Source: Catenovulum agarivorans YM01 (GTDB lineage: Bacteria > Pseudomonadota > Gammaproteobacteria > Enterobacterales > Alteromonadaceae). From it: a DNA stretch of 64,000 nt. The first letter of the stretch is position 1, and each line of letters starts with the position of its first letter. Location of the stretch: positions 65,882-129,881 of the forward strand of contig NZ_JH767535.1 of assembly GCF_000281085.1 (NCBI RefSeq). The letters run 5' to 3'. The notes beneath the pieces are model-generated. The model did not search any database and was not told where the DNA came from. It saw only the letters and a list, made by a program, of their open reading frames with translations. Positions 1-10,072 of this stretch are shown here, in pieces. A program made the position numbers and the translations under genes.

Positions 1-1322
1 CAGGCGACGAGCAAGGTATTGACGCTGAAATGGCCTCACAGTCTATGCAGGCGATTGAAGAAGCTGACATTGTAATGTTTTTAGTTGATTCACGTGACGG
101 TGTATGTGCAGCAGACCAGTTGTTAGCTGATCATTTACGCCGTTTAACCAAACCTGTTTATTTGGTTGCCAATAAAACCGATGGTATAGATGCAGACTCA
201 GCAACAGCAGAGTTTTATAGCCTTGCTTTAGGTCCGGTTTATCAAATAGCTGCTGCACATGGTCGTGGTGTTAATGCACTTTTAGACCAAACTTTTGAGC
301 CTATTTTAGAACAATACCCAGATGCGGTAATTGAGCAAGATGCTGAAGACGCCGAAGATGATTTTGACGATTTAGATTACGAAGCTTTGCTTGCCAAAGA
401 AAAAGAACAAGAAGCTGCTGAAGCAGAGCAAGAGCCAGATGAATACGCCGACAAAATTAAACTGGCGATTGTTGGTAAACCAAATGTAGGTAAATCAACT
501 TTAACCAATCGCATATTGGGTGAAGATCGCGTAATTGTGTATGACATGCCAGGCACAACACGTGACAGTATTTATATTCCAATGGAACGTGATGGCCAAG
601 AATACGTATTAATAGATACTGCTGGTGTCCGTCGTCGTAAAAAAGTAAATGAAACTGTTGAAAAATTCTCAGTCATTAAAACGCTTAAAGCAATTGAAGA
701 TGCACACGTTGTTTTAATTGTCGTAGATGCACGTGAAGGTTTAACTGATCAAGATTTAAGTTTATTAGGCTTTACCCTAAATGCAGGCCGCTCAATTGTC
801 ATGGCGGTTAACAAGTGGGATGGTTTAGATACAGATGTTAAAGAGCGAATTAAATCTGAAATTGACCGTCGCTTAGGCTTCTTAGATTTTGCCCGTTTGC
901 ATTTTATCTCGGCGTTACACGGTACTGGTGTTGGTCATTTATTTGAATCTGTAACAGAAGCATTTGAATCAGCGACACGCAAACTATCTACCGCAATGTT
1001 GACACGTATTATGGAAGCTGCGCAGGACGATCACCAACCACCATTGGTTAAAGGTCGCCGTGTTAAACTTAAATACGCACATGCTGGTGGACATAATCCA
1101 CCAATTATTGTTATTCACGGCAACCAAGTAGATGACCTGCCAGATTCTTACAAACGTTATTTAATGAACTATTATCGTAAGTCGTTAGATATGATGGGTA
1201 CACCAATTCGAATTGAATTTAGAGAAGGTGGAAATCCATATGCAGGTAAGAAAAATAAGTTATCGCTTAGTCAAATGCGAAACCGTCGTCGTATGATGAA
1301 GTACTACAAAGGTAAAAAATAG
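1..1322 (+). CDS. der: GTPase Der (EngA), 5'-truncated by the window edge
   Basis: Der is a tandem double GTPase that assists maturation of the 50S ribosomal subunit. The frame is already open at base 3, and residues before the first visible ATG (GDEQGIDAE) match the Der family, so the true start lies upstream of the window. About 439 of the usual ~490 residues are visible. The P-loop of the first G domain is missing. Its NKTD (G4) motif is present, followed by a strongly acidic linker, then the second G domain with [17 protein letters not shown] and NKWD. A KH-like C-terminal domain with a basic tail ends the protein. Nothing looks damaged inside the visible part. Confidence 0.97.
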   Translation, partial: GDEQGIDAEMASQSMQAIEEADIVMFLVDSRDGVCAADQLLADHLRRLTKPVYLVANKTDGIDADSATAEFYSLALGPVYQIAAAHGRGVNALLDQTFEPILEQYPDAVIEQDAEDAEDDFDDLDYEALLAKEKEQEAAEAEQEPDEYADKIKLAIVGKPNVGKSTLTNRILGEDRVIVYDMPGTTRDSIYIPMERDGQEYVLIDTAGVRRRKKVNETVEKFSVIKTLKAIEDAHVVLIVVDAREGLTDQDLSLLGFTLNAGRSIVMAVNKWDGLDTDVKERIKSEIDRRLGFLDFARLHFISALHGTGVGHLFESVTEAFESATRKLSTAMLTRIMEAAQDDHQPPLVKGRRVKLKYAHAGGHNPPIIVIHGNQVDDLPDSYKRYLMNYYRKSLDMMGTPIRIEFREGGNPYAGKKNKLSLSQMRNRRRMMKYYKGKK

Positions 1323-1475
1323 CCTATTATTACATATATGTGACAATTTAGTGCTGGTGTAATAATTGATTTGTTTGTTCAATCGGTTAAAAAACTAAGC
1401 ATTTCTTGTACTTGTATAGGTGATAAAGTTTGCGAGTGACAAAAATATTGCAAATTTGTCTTTTAATTGGCATGA

Positions 1476-1493
1476 CGTTCATAAAACTGTCAA
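1476..1493 (+). promoter_or_regulatory. PhoB box upstream of phoB
   Basis: The site reads CGTTCATAAAACTGTCAA, about 15 of 18 matches to the Pho-box consensus CTGTCATAAAWCTGTCAY (two 11-bp direct repeats). A GATAAT -10-like hexamer lies at 1504-1509, ten bases downstream, the geometry expected when PhoB replaces a -35. It implies autoregulation of phoBR. The inferred transcript start near 1516 disfavours the far-upstream GTG at 1518 as the phoB start. Confidence 0.75.
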
Positions 1494-1544
1494 AATTAAG
1501 CCAGATAATCAGCAACAGTGGACAGTAAGATGAGAAACAAAAAT

Positions 1545-2234
1545 ATGTCAAGCCGTATACTTGTTGTTGAAGACGAAATGCCAATTCGCGATATGTTAGT
1601 CTTCGCTTTAGAACAGAAAGGTTATTACACCTTAGAAGCTGAAACTTATGGTGAAGCTTTAGAAAAAATTAATGAGCCGTATCCAGATTTAATCCTTTTA
1701 GATTGGATGTTACCTGGTGGTAGTGGTATTCAATTAGCTAAACAGCTTAAACAAAATGAATACACACGCCAAATTCCAATTATCATGTTAACTGCGCGTG
1801 GCGAAGAAGAAGATAAAATTCGTGGTTTAGAAGTCGGCGCTGACGACTATATGACCAAACCTTTTTCGCCAAAAGAATTACTAGCTCGTATAAAAGCAGT
1901 AATGCGCCGCTCTGCGCCAACCAGCGTAGAAGAGATGATTCAAGTTCAAGGTTTAAAACTCGACCCTGTATCTCACCGCGTAACCGCGAATGAGCAAGGT
2001 CTTGATATGGGGCCAACTGAATTTAAATTATTGCACTTTTTTATGTCACACCCAGAGCGTGTATATAGCCGTGAACAGCTATTAGACCATGTTTGGGGTA
2101 CTAATGTTTATGTTGAAGACAGAACTGTAGACGTACATATTCGTCGTTTACGTAAGGCGATATCTTTGCATGGCCACGACAAAATGATCCAAACTGTGCG
2201 TGGTGCGGGTTATCGCTTCTCTGCTAAAGTGTAA
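1545..2234 (+). CDS. phoB: Phosphate regulon response regulator PhoB
   Basis: This is an OmpR-class DNA-binding response regulator that activates the phosphate-starvation regulon. The receiver domain starts with ILVVEDE and has the phospho-acceptor Asp53 in LLDWMLPG. The conserved Lys is in the MTKPF motif. The C-terminal winged helix carries [11 protein letters not shown] and [10 protein letters not shown]. With the ATG at 1545 the protein is 229 aa, the family length, beginning [11 protein letters not shown]. The frame is open back to a GTG at 1518, with another ATG at 1530, but neither has a better ribosome site. phoR follows three bases after the stop, so the two are one operon. Confidence 0.96.
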   Translation: MSSRILVVEDEMPIRDMLVFALEQKGYYTLEAETYGEALEKINEPYPDLILLDWMLPGGSGIQLAKQLKQNEYTRQIPIIMLTARGEEEDKIRGLEVGADDYMTKPFSPKELLARIKAVMRRSAPTSVEEMIQVQGLKLDPVSHRVTANEQGLDMGPTEFKLLHFFMSHPERVYSREQLLDHVWGTNVYVEDRTVDVHIRRLRKAISLHGHDKMIQTVRGAGYRFSAKV

Positions 2235-2237
2235 AAT

Positions 2238-3584
2238 ATGATCCAAGAACAATACATAAGAGCTATTAGTCGATTTATCTTACTGTTGTCGGTTGCTGTT
2301 TTGATAGGATATCTGATTGATCAAATAGCTTTATGTATTGTGATTTTATTGTCAGTTTTGCTGATCTGGTATACCTATAATTTAAACCGACTGAATGACT
2401 GGTTAACCTCGAAAAAGAATTTATACCCACCTTCAAGCAATGGTTTGTGGTCAGATACATTTGACGGTATCTATCGTCTGCAGAAAAAAAATCGTCAACG
2501 CCGCAAAGAGTTAGGCCAGGTACTTAAACGTTTTCGCGATGGTGCTGAAGCTTTACCTGATGCTGCGGTTGTTGTTGAAGACACTGGTCAGATAATTTGG
2601 TGTAACAAACTCGCCTTAATGTTATTTGGTTTACGCTGGCCTGAAGATTCAGGTTTGTTAATCACCAACTTATTACGCTACCCAGACTTTATTGAGCATT
2701 TTCATAAACACAGCAAAGATAAAGAATCATCAGGCGAATATATTCTGATCCCTTCTTCGACTGACAGGGAAAGCATTATCGAAATTCGTATGGTGCCGTA
2801 TGCGCTTGGCCAAGTATTGATATTGGGTCGTGATGTCACGCAAAGTCAGCGTTTAAATCAAATGCGCAAAGACTTTATTGCCAATGTATCTCACGAATTG
2901 CGCACGCCACTAACTGTGTTGCAGGGTTATCTAGAAATGATGCAAGACCCTGATATGGCTCAAGCTTTGCCAGGTACAAAAGCAGTTGGCATGATGTCTG
3001 AGCAATGTGAGCGTATGTTCAGCTTAGTTAACCAGTTATTAGTGTTGTCGCGCATCGAAGCAAATAAAGAAAACATCTATGACAATATTGTAGATGTGCC
3101 AGCAATAATGTTGTTGTTAGAAAAAGAAGCAGAACAACTTAACCTTGAAAGTCAGCACGCTATTTCTTTTGATATCGACCATAATTTGTTAATTCATGGT
3201 ATCGAAGATGAATTGCGTAGTGCTTTTACCAATTTAGTAAAAAATGCAATTCGTTACACACCACAGGGTGGGGTTATCAAAGTAGCTTGGAGAAAACAGG
3301 GCACAGCTGCAACTTTTAGCGTAACGGACAATGGTGAAGGTATCGAAGCGCAGCATCTGAATAGGCTAACAGAAAGGTTTTATCGTGTTGATAAAGCGCG
3401 CTCTCGCACCACAGGTGGTTCAGGTTTAGGTTTGTCTATTGTTAAGCATGTATTAGCTCACCATAAAAGCCAACTGGATATAGACAGTGTGGTGGATCAA
3501 GGTAGCTGTTTTTCATTCAGCTTTCCAACTGACTTAGTGGTAACCCGCCAACGAAGAGCGAGAAAACCACGTCTTTCAGCGTAA
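2238..3584 (+). CDS. phoR: Phosphate regulon sensor histidine kinase PhoR
   Basis: This is the membrane histidine kinase partner of PhoB, 448 aa. Two adjacent N-terminal membrane segments lie at about residues 10-30 and 33-47, with almost no periplasmic loop, as in PhoR, which senses through the Pst/PhoU complex. A PAS-like domain follows at roughly 100-195. The HisKA box VSHELRTPLTVLQGY places the phospho-acceptor at His219. N box VKNAIRYTP, G1 box DNGEGI and G2 box GSGLGLSI are intact. Translation is probably coupled to phoB, whose stop lies three bases upstream. It converges with ppx, whose end is only 14 bases away. Confidence 0.96.
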   Translation: MIQEQYIRAISRFILLLSVAVLIGYLIDQIALCIVILLSVLLIWYTYNLNRLNDWLTSKKNLYPPSSNGLWSDTFDGIYRLQKKNRQRRKELGQVLKRFRDGAEALPDAAVVVEDTGQIIWCNKLALMLFGLRWPEDSGLLITNLLRYPDFIEHFHKHSKDKESSGEYILIPSSTDRESIIEIRMVPYALGQVLILGRDVTQSQRLNQMRKDFIANVSHELRTPLTVLQGYLEMMQDPDMAQALPGTKAVGMMSEQCERMFSLVNQLLVLSRIEANKENIYDNIVDVPAIMLLLEKEAEQLNLESQHAISFDIDHNLLIHGIEDELRSAFTNLVKNAIRYTPQGGVIKVAWRKQGTAATFSVTDNGEGIEAQHLNRLTERFYRVDKARSRTTGGSGLGLSIVKHVLAHHKSQLDIDSVVDQGSCFSFSFPTDLVVTRQRRARKPRLSA

Positions 3585-3598
3585 TATCCTGGTTCAGG

Positions 3599-5101
3599 TT
3601 AACTAAAAGAAAAGTCGAACCCAGCGTCTGTTTGCATCTCAACTTCAGAGTACAAGTCAGCTTCCAATAAAGGTTGCTCGCTTAAAAAGCCATCAGGGAA
3701 TTGAATGGCTAACGCTTCACCTGCAACACTGACTTTGTATTGGGGTAAATAACCCTCAATACGGCGTAAATTGAGCATAACAGCTATGCGCAAAATGCGA
3801 ATTAATCGGACAATTTTGTTCGATTTATAAAAATTAAAATTAGCAATTTCGGCAGATTTTAGTTTTTTTCTGTGATACCTAACTAAAGTAGCCACAGCCA
3901 GTTGTTGCTCTAGGTTATAACCTGGCATATCTGTATGTTCTAAAATATAGCCACTGTGTTTGTGGTAACTGGTTGAATGAATATGCAGGCCAACTTCATG
4001 TAAACTGGCTGCCCAACTTAATAGTTGTTGAAAATCTTTTTTGTTTAATTGCCAGTCGTCAGAAATTTGTTCAAAAATAAAGTTAGCAGATCTGTGAACA
4101 CGAGCCGCTTGTGCTGTATCTACTGCGTATCTTTGGCTCAAACTTTCAACTGTACGTTCACGAATATCATGATGTTGGAACCTGTCTTCCATCTCATACA
4201 AAACACCTTCGCGTAGCGCTGCATCTTCATAACGCATACTGCTAATATTAAGGCTATCAAATGCGGCGATTAATACAGCTAAACCGCCAGCGAGAACAGG
4301 GCGTCTGTGTTCACTCACACCTGGAATATCAATATTGTTAATATTTTCAAAGGTGATCAGGGTTTGTTTGAGCTTTTCTAAGTGATTCGCTTTTATTTCG
4401 CCGTCACTCCAGCCGTTTTGCACAATAGACTCTCTAATCGCTTTAATTGTACCTGAGGTGCCGTGTGCACTTTTCCAGCCGACTGACTTGTACGAATCAG
4501 CGATAGGCTCTAATTCACGCTCTGCAGCTAATATGGCTTTTTGGAAATTGCGTTCAGTTATTTTTCCTTGTGGGAAATATTGTTCGGTAAAACTAACACA
4601 ACCCATAGAACGAGAGCTGAGCTTTAGCGGGGTAAAATGCTGACCAATAATAAATTCGGTACTGCCACCACCTATATCGACGACGATGCGGTTGTCATCA
4701 CCTGCAACTGTATGTGCTACACCTTGATAAATTAAACGTGCTTCTTCTTTTCCTGGGATAATTTCGATTGGGTAGGGGAAAACACTTTCAATTTGATTTA
4801 AGAAATCTTGTACATTGGTTGCTTTGCGTAAAGTGTAAGTTGCAACAACACGAACATTATGTGGCGGCACATCTTGGAGTGTCTGCGCCATTTGTTTTAA
4901 TGTGTCTATCGCTCTGTCGATTGCGGCTTGATTAAGTGTACCATCGGCCGACAAACCCTGAGCTAATCGAACTCGTTGTTTTACTTTGTGTAGGGTTTGA
5001 ATTGAGCCGTCGACAATCCGCGCCACAATCAAATGAAAACTGTTAGAACCTATATCAAGTGCAGCAATTATTTCTCTTTCATTTGTTGTGGCTGATGTCA
5101 T
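3599..5101 (-). CDS. ppx: Exopolyphosphatase (Ppx/GppA family)
   Basis: The enzyme removes terminal phosphates from polyphosphate. It has the ASKHA-fold signatures ALDIGSNSFHL near the N-terminus and VDIGGGSTEF around residue 140. An HD-like C-terminal domain follows, with SLHEVGLHIHS and HKHSGYIL. At 500 aa it is close to the E. coli Ppx length of about 513, and the pairing with ppk1 favours Ppx over the related GppA. The gene starts 20 bases downstream of the ppk1 stop, the classical ppk-ppx operon. It is convergent with phoR, and no clear terminator hairpin separates the two. Confidence 0.93.
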   Translation of the reverse strand: MTSATTNEREIIAALDIGSNSFHLIVARIVDGSIQTLHKVKQRVRLAQGLSADGTLNQAAIDRAIDTLKQMAQTLQDVPPHNVRVVATYTLRKATNVQDFLNQIESVFPYPIEIIPGKEEARLIYQGVAHTVAGDDNRIVVDIGGGSTEFIIGQHFTPLKLSSRSMGCVSFTEQYFPQGKITERNFQKAILAAERELEPIADSYKSVGWKSAHGTSGTIKAIRESIVQNGWSDGEIKANHLEKLKQTLITFENINNIDIPGVSEHRRPVLAGGLAVLIAAFDSLNISSMRYEDAALREGVLYEMEDRFQHHDIRERTVESLSQRYAVDTAQAARVHRSANFIFEQISDDWQLNKKDFQQLLSWAASLHEVGLHIHSTSYHKHSGYILEHTDMPGYNLEQQLAVATLVRYHRKKLKSAEIANFNFYKSNKIVRLIRILRIAVMLNLRRIEGYLPQYKVSVAGEALAIQFPDGFLSEQPLLEADLYSEVEMQTDAGFDFSFS

Positions 5102-5121
5102 GTGGTGGCCTTGTTTTGTGG

Positions 5122-7188
5122 TTAGGGGATATAATTATCCTCTAACTTTTTAATATAATTGTACGTTTCGACTTGAGAACGCAGCTTTTTACGATTGCCG
5201 CGTGCTACATAATCATTTTTTTGCTCAGCGTCGATAATACGAGCTTTAGTGGTATCTTTGAACTGAAGTTCAAAAATGTCAACGATTCTTTGTTTTAACT
5301 TTTCATCGTATATAGGGCAGGTAACTTCAATTCTATGTTCTATATTTCTGGTCATCCAGTCGGCAGAAGAAATATAAACTTTTTTATCACCTGCGTTGTC
5401 GAAAATCATTACCCGCGGATGTTCTAAAAACCTATCAACTATACTGATAATTTTAATGTTGTCACTTACGCCTTTAATATCAGGGACTAAACTACACATG
5501 CCGCGAATGATTAAGCGAATTTTAACGCCAGCTTGGCTCGCTTCATATAATTTATGAATAATCGGCTCATCAACTAAATTGTTAACTTTGACACAAATAC
5601 CTGTTGATTTACCTGCACGAGCATTTTGAATTTCTTGGTCAATCATTTGGGTAATGGACAAACGAGTATTAATTGGCGAAACCATCAAGTGATAAAATTT
5701 ATAGCGTTTATAGCTGTATTCAATAAAGTCAAAGACGTTTTCGACTTCGCGAGTAATTTCAGGATGACAAGTAAATAAACTAAAGTCTGTGTAAATTTTA
5801 GCGGTTTTTTCGTGGAAATTACCTGTACCCAAGTGGGCATAGCGGCTTAAATTGTCGCCTTCTTTACGGTGAATTAAACACAATTTAGAGTGAATCTTTA
5901 ATGTAGGAATACCAAATGACACGCGTATACCTGCGTCAGTCATAACACGTGACCACTCAATATTATTTTCTTCGTCAAAACGCGCTTTTAGTTCAACAAC
6001 TACATGGACATTTTTGCCATTTTTTACGGCATCAATGAGTGAATGAATAATACGCGAATTTTTAGCAACTCGATAAATATTTAGTCTGATATGTGTCACA
6101 GCAGGGTCGAATGCTGCTTGCCTAACTAATTCAGTGAAATGGTCAAAACTATGATACGGGTAATATAACAAAATATCTTTGTGGCGAATGGCTTCAAAAG
6201 CACTATCAAACGATGAAAACTGACTGTTTGTCAGCGCTGGTAAACTCGGATTTTCTAAGTACTTGCGTCCAAAATTTGGGAAACCAATAAAATCTTTAAA
6301 GTTGCGATATTTACCGCCGGGTAACAAACCTTCGTTGTTGTCTGATATTTGCAGATGTTTTTTCAAAAATTTTAGCATGGCTGCAGGCATTTCCCTGTCG
6401 TAAACCACGCGTGTCGGGTCGGCACTAAAACGCTGTTTTAAACTTTCAGACATTTGTTCGACTAAACTTTGATCTATTTCATCTTCAACGTAATATTCAG
6501 CATCACGGGTCATTTTAAAACTATATGCGCTAATTTCATCGAATTGGAAAAAACCACGGAAGATGCTCGCAAGATTTAATAACAGAACGTCGTCTAATAA
6601 TATAACTTCTTTTTTTACCTTGCTTTTTTCTGGCGGAAGTAGAATAAAGCGCGATACTTCATTCGTCGGTACTTCAACAACTGCATAGTCAGTGTGTTCA
6701 CCGCTGGTCATTTGCACCGCGAGATAAGTGGTATTGTCTTCAATTAAATCAATCAGTTTACGTGTTTTAGATGGTATTAACGGTCGTACATGTTTAACAA
6801 CTTGCTGCTGGAAAAAATCAATCAACCATGATTTATGAAACTGAGACAGTTGTGAGTGATCGACAAAGTATATTTTATGCTTAGATAATTCTCTGACCAC
6901 TTCTTTATAAATAGCGTCAAACTTGGTTGCCAGCGATATAACTTTTTCTTGAATACTGACAAGTAATTTAGCTGCGTGCTCTTCATTTTGCTCTTTTTCT
7001 AACAAGGCACGGCGGCGCACATCAGCAACGCGTACCCGAAAGAATTCATCTTGATTGTTAGAAAAAATCCCCAAAAAACGCACACGTTCTACTACAGGTA
7101 CTGTTTTATCTGCAGCTTCCTGTAATACACGTTCGTTAAAAGATAACCAACTTAGCTCTTTTTCAACAAATAATTTGTCTTTTGCCAT
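5122..7188 (-). CDS. ppk1: Polyphosphate kinase 1
   Basis: PPK1 makes long-chain polyphosphate reversibly from ATP. At 688 aa it is the usual length. The N-terminal domain opens with FVEKELSWLSFNERVLQEA. The two phospholipase-D-like catalytic domains show LKIHSKLCLIHR, which carries the autophosphorylated His near residue 430, then the LGTGNFHEKTA motif. HPRVMIFDNAG with the second conserved His lies near residue 588, followed by SSADWMTRNIEHR. ppx follows in the same operon. A weak Pho-box-like site lies 52 bases upstream, which would fit phosphate control together with the surrounding genes. Confidence 0.97.
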   Translation of the reverse strand: MAKDKLFVEKELSWLSFNERVLQEAADKTVPVVERVRFLGIFSNNQDEFFRVRVADVRRRALLEKEQNEEHAAKLLVSIQEKVISLATKFDAIYKEVVRELSKHKIYFVDHSQLSQFHKSWLIDFFQQQVVKHVRPLIPSKTRKLIDLIEDNTTYLAVQMTSGEHTDYAVVEVPTNEVSRFILLPPEKSKVKKEVILLDDVLLLNLASIFRGFFQFDEISAYSFKMTRDAEYYVEDEIDQSLVEQMSESLKQRFSADPTRVVYDREMPAAMLKFLKKHLQISDNNEGLLPGGKYRNFKDFIGFPNFGRKYLENPSLPALTNSQFSSFDSAFEAIRHKDILLYYPYHSFDHFTELVRQAAFDPAVTHIRLNIYRVAKNSRIIHSLIDAVKNGKNVHVVVELKARFDEENNIEWSRVMTDAGIRVSFGIPTLKIHSKLCLIHRKEGDNLSRYAHLGTGNFHEKTAKIYTDFSLFTCHPEITREVENVFDFIEYSYKRYKFYHLMVSPINTRLSITQMIDQEIQNARAGKSTGICVKVNNLVDEPIIHKLYEASQAGVKIRLIIRGMCSLVPDIKGVSDNIKIISIVDRFLEHPRVMIFDNAGDKKVYISSADWMTRNIEHRIEVTCPIYDEKLKQRIVDIFELQFKDTTKARIIDAEQKNDYVARGNRKKLRSQVETYNYIKKLEDNYIP

Positions 7189-7239
7189 TTATATTTTGTT
7201 CTTTCTTTTAGTGATCTGTAGTCATTAGATAATTTGTCT

Positions 7240-7257
7240 ATTGCAGATTTATTACAA
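7240..7257 (-). promoter_or_regulatory. Possible PhoB box upstream of ppk1
   Basis: Read on the minus strand the site is TTGTAATAAATCTGCAAT, about 14 of 18 matches to the Pho-box consensus with the 11-bp repeat spacing kept. It lies 52 bases before the ppk1 ATG, in the 88-base gap after the GcvR-like gene. The match is weaker than at phoB or pstC, so this is a candidate only. Confidence 0.4.
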
Positions 7258-7276
7258 TTGTCATATTTGCTGCAAA

Positions 7277-7789
7277 TTACTCTAAGCTTATTTCTACGAC
7301 TAAATCATTAGCTATGTCTTCTAGTGCTTCTTGTACGTCATCAATATCCAGTTCAATTGGTAGCTCTAGCGTTGCTTCTGCTTTAAATAATTGGCTACCC
7401 CAGTTAGGCGCGCTTTCACAACTAGATTTTAAATTAAGCAAATTAACTTTTAATGCAGCTAGTTTGGTGGCAATTTGGTTGATAATGCCGGATTTATCGT
7501 TACCTACTACGGTTAACTTAGCAAGGTTACATTCTTGTGCTGGTGCTTCTGCACCTATAGCAATATGTAACTGGATGTTGTTTTGGGTTAGAGCTTGAAT
7601 AGCGTGGGTTAACTCTGCTTGATATTCGTGTGCAACTTCAACCTCTACAATACCAGCGAACTGGCCGGACATACGACAAAAATTACTGGCGAGCCAGTTA
7701 CCATGGTGGGCTCTAACGGTTTTAGATAATAACTCGATAATACCTGGTTTATCGGCTGAAATAATAGAAATAATAAGTTGGCTTTGCAT
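7277..7789 (-). CDS. gcvR: GcvR-like ACT-domain regulatory protein
   Basis: A 170-aa protein with two ACT domains. The first begins LIISIISADKPGIIELLSKTV and the second LAKLTVVGNDKSGIINQIATKL; both show the D-x-x-G-I turn typical of ligand-sensing ACT modules. This is the architecture of GcvR, the glycine-cleavage repressor accessory protein that binds GcvA. No enzymatic domain is present. It lies upstream of ppk1 on the same strand but is separated by a likely promoter, and nothing in the context ties it to glycine metabolism. The exact regulatory partner is uncertain; a more general ACT sensor role is possible. Confidence 0.75.
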   Translation of the reverse strand: MQSQLIISIISADKPGIIELLSKTVRAHHGNWLASNFCRMSGQFAGIVEVEVAHEYQAELTHAIQALTQNNIQLHIAIGAEAPAQECNLAKLTVVGNDKSGIINQIATKLAALKVNLLNLKSSCESAPNWGSQLFKAEATLELPIELDIDDVQEALEDIANDLVVEISLE

Positions 7790-7929
7790 AAAAATGATCG
7801 CTATATCAGAGGCTTAAAAGGTTAGATTTAAGTATAGGAAAGGCTTGTTACAAAATCTATATCATGGACAAATATTTGTTTGCGCAAACTACTTCGATTA
7901 CTCGGAAAATATGACAAGAATTATGACAT

Positions 7930-7947
7930 TTGTAACAAAAGTGTCAT
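7930..7947 (+). promoter_or_regulatory. Possible PhoB box upstream of the chemoreceptor gene
   Basis: The site reads TTGTAACAAAAGTGTCAT, about 14 of 18 matches to the Pho box, with an 11-base step from TGTAAC to TGTCAT. It lies 55 bases before the chemoreceptor ATG. A TGTTAT hexamer at 7955-7960 could be the -10. The same AT-rich, TGTCA-rich pattern occurs before pstC, the porin and pstS. Confidence 0.5.
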
Positions 7948-8002
7948 GTGTGGCTGTTATTTTAGCCGCATCAAAAAAGCTGAACACACAATGAAGCAGT
8001 AA

Positions 8003-9964
8003 ATGAACATTTCTCGTTTTTCGATATTATCCTCGTCAATCCTGATTTTAATTGGGCTAGGACTTATTTCCCTGTTGGTTTGGTCAAATATTCAGCAGCA
8101 ACAAGTCAAGCAAAATTTAGCTGAATACCAAAAAACTAAAAACCAATTGACCCAAGTTTTTAAAAACCAAGTCAATAGCTATTTGACTACCAGCGATTCA
8201 CTTGAGCTAAATGCAGCGAAAGAAACATTAGAAGTTATTTCTGCTACTTTAAAGAATAATGACAATACTTCTTATCAAGCGCTCGTAGGGCAAATTGAAC
8301 AGCTCATTCAATTTATTGAAGATGACGTGCGCGCCGCGGGTAAGTTAGGCGCAAATAGTGAAGCACTGTTGCAATTTGCAGAAAAAAGTTTGTTATCTGA
8401 TAGCCAAAGTTTGCTTGAATATATAGAGCAAGGTAGTCAAAGCAAGCCTGAGTTAGCCCAAGCTTATTATCCTATCGCCGTCAAAATAGCAAATGGTGTT
8501 GCAGGTTTATCTTATCGACGTGAACGTACTTTTAGCTCAACTGAATCGGGAACTGACTCACGCTTATTGTTAAATCAAGCGGCTGAGCTGAAATCGAGTA
8601 TACAAGTTTTAAAACAATTGGATAGATTCGATATATATCCAGAGTCTGAAGAAGAGGAAGATGAGTTTTCGCTCGGCATGGCAGTGGAAGCAGACGAAAT
8701 TGGCGATGAGTTGATTTCGAGCTTATATGCACAGGTCAATCGTTATCCTAAAGAAGTAGGCAATACCCAAAACTCACTGCGTTTAGTAAGCACTTCGTAC
8801 TACAATCTTCGTAATAAAGTAGATAATTTTGAAGCTGACTATATTTTACTTGAAGACGAATTGTTGCATCATCAGCAGCAAGTTGATAGTCAAACCCGCG
8901 TGGTGCTTTATTCCGCTGCAATTGTCCTCATGATAGTGGCTATTGGTTTGATGGCTTTCCAATATGCTTGGGTTGTTAAACCTGTGCGTAAGTTACGTAA
9001 AAATTTCCATCGTTTAGTTGCAACAGGTGAAGTAGAACGTATCCAAGTATCAAAAAATAAAACAGAGATAGATGAAGTCGCTATGTGTTTTAATCAGCTA
9101 CTTGATCAAATTGAACAAGAAAATGAAGGCAAAAATCAAACCTTGTCGCAAATCTCGACCGCGTTAGACGGTTTGGTCAGTGAAAGCAAAGAAATTGAGC
9201 TGCAAACCGGTGAAGTACACGGCAAAATGCAAGGGAATATGCACATCATTAAAGAGCTCGTTTCATTGGCTGAAGAAGTGTATACAGGCGCAGAAACTGT
9301 GCAGAAAAACGCGCAAAAAACCGAAACCTTTATCGCTGACAGCAACAAAAAAATTAATTTAGTGACTGACAACGCTGAAAAAATATACGCTTCAACACAA
9401 ACGAGTTATCAATCGGTTGAGCTACTGTTAGATTCAGTTGATAAAGCAAGTACCATAGTAGATACCATAGGCAGTGTTGCCGAGCAAACCAACTTGTTGG
9501 CACTGAATGCCGCGATTGAAGCTGCAAGGGCAGGTGAACACGGACGAGGGTTTGCTGTAGTTGCTGATGAAGTTCGAAGTTTATCCAAGCGCACCCAAGA
9601 GTCATTATCTGATATTTCGTCTATCCTAGAATTGTTGCGCACATCATCAGATGAATTAGTACAAGTGGTGAAAAATATTGACCAGCTTTCAAACGAACAA
9701 AAACAAACCGCGGTCGATTTATATGAAAATGCTCTGGTTGTGCGCTCGCAAGCTCAAGAGTCAGCTAGTGCTGCCTTGCAAAGTTTCCACAATGCAAGTG
9801 ATCAATTACAGCATATAGACGCGTTTGAAAAAGCGATAATGCAAATTCAGAATCAAATTGACCAAACACGTGAAAAAACTAATAAAGTAAGCCAAAGCAC
9901 ACAGTTACAAGCAAGCAACATTATGAAAACTTTGGCCGATAATGGCGAACTTGCCATGGTGTAG
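8003..9964 (+). CDS. Methyl-accepting chemotaxis protein
   Basis: A 653-aa transmembrane chemoreceptor. Membrane segment 1 spans about residues 8-28, followed by a helical periplasmic sensor region of about 270 residues with no family I recognise. Membrane segment 2 is at about 300-325 and a HAMP linker follows. The cytoplasmic signalling tip is at about 493-525, with [20 protein letters not shown] and [12 protein letters not shown]. No CheR-tethering pentapeptide is seen at the C-terminus. It is a single-gene unit inside a phosphate gene island, and a Pho-box-like site lies in its promoter, so taxis induced by phosphate limitation is a reasonable inference. The ligand cannot be read from sequence. 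Confidence 0.93.
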   Translation: MNISRFSILSSSILILIGLGLISLLVWSNIQQQQVKQNLAEYQKTKNQLTQVFKNQVNSYLTTSDSLELNAAKETLEVISATLKNNDNTSYQALVGQIEQLIQFIEDDVRAAGKLGANSEALLQFAEKSLLSDSQSLLEYIEQGSQSKPELAQAYYPIAVKIANGVAGLSYRRERTFSSTESGTDSRLLLNQAAELKSSIQVLKQLDRFDIYPESEEEEDEFSLGMAVEADEIGDELISSLYAQVNRYPKEVGNTQNSLRLVSTSYYNLRNKVDNFEADYILLEDELLHHQQQVDSQTRVVLYSAAIVLMIVAIGLMAFQYAWVVKPVRKLRKNFHRLVATGEVERIQVSKNKTEIDEVAMCFNQLLDQIEQENEGKNQTLSQISTALDGLVSESKEIELQTGEVHGKMQGNMHIIKELVSLAEEVYTGAETVQKNAQKTETFIADSNKKINLVTDNAEKIYASTQTSYQSVELLLDSVDKASTIVDTIGSVAEQTNLLALNAAIEAARAGEHGRGFAVVADEVRSLSKRTQESLSDISSILELLRTSSDELVQVVKNIDQLSNEQKQTAVDLYENALVVRSQAQESASAALQSFHNASDQLQHIDAFEKAIMQIQNQIDQTREKTNKVSQSTQLQASNIMKTLADNGELAMV

Positions 9965-10072
9965 CCATAATAATTTTATGAACAAATAATTAATTTTTCT
10001 GAAACTTGGTCATCTTTGCTTGATTTGGTGTAGAATCCGCCGCGTCATCAAAGTAAATATAAAGGTTTATTT

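Noticed and set aside
10000-10072. Pho box before the DUF47-pit pair
   Set aside because: TTGGTCATCTTTGC has a single TGTCA-like half only and no 11-base phase, so I did not call it.
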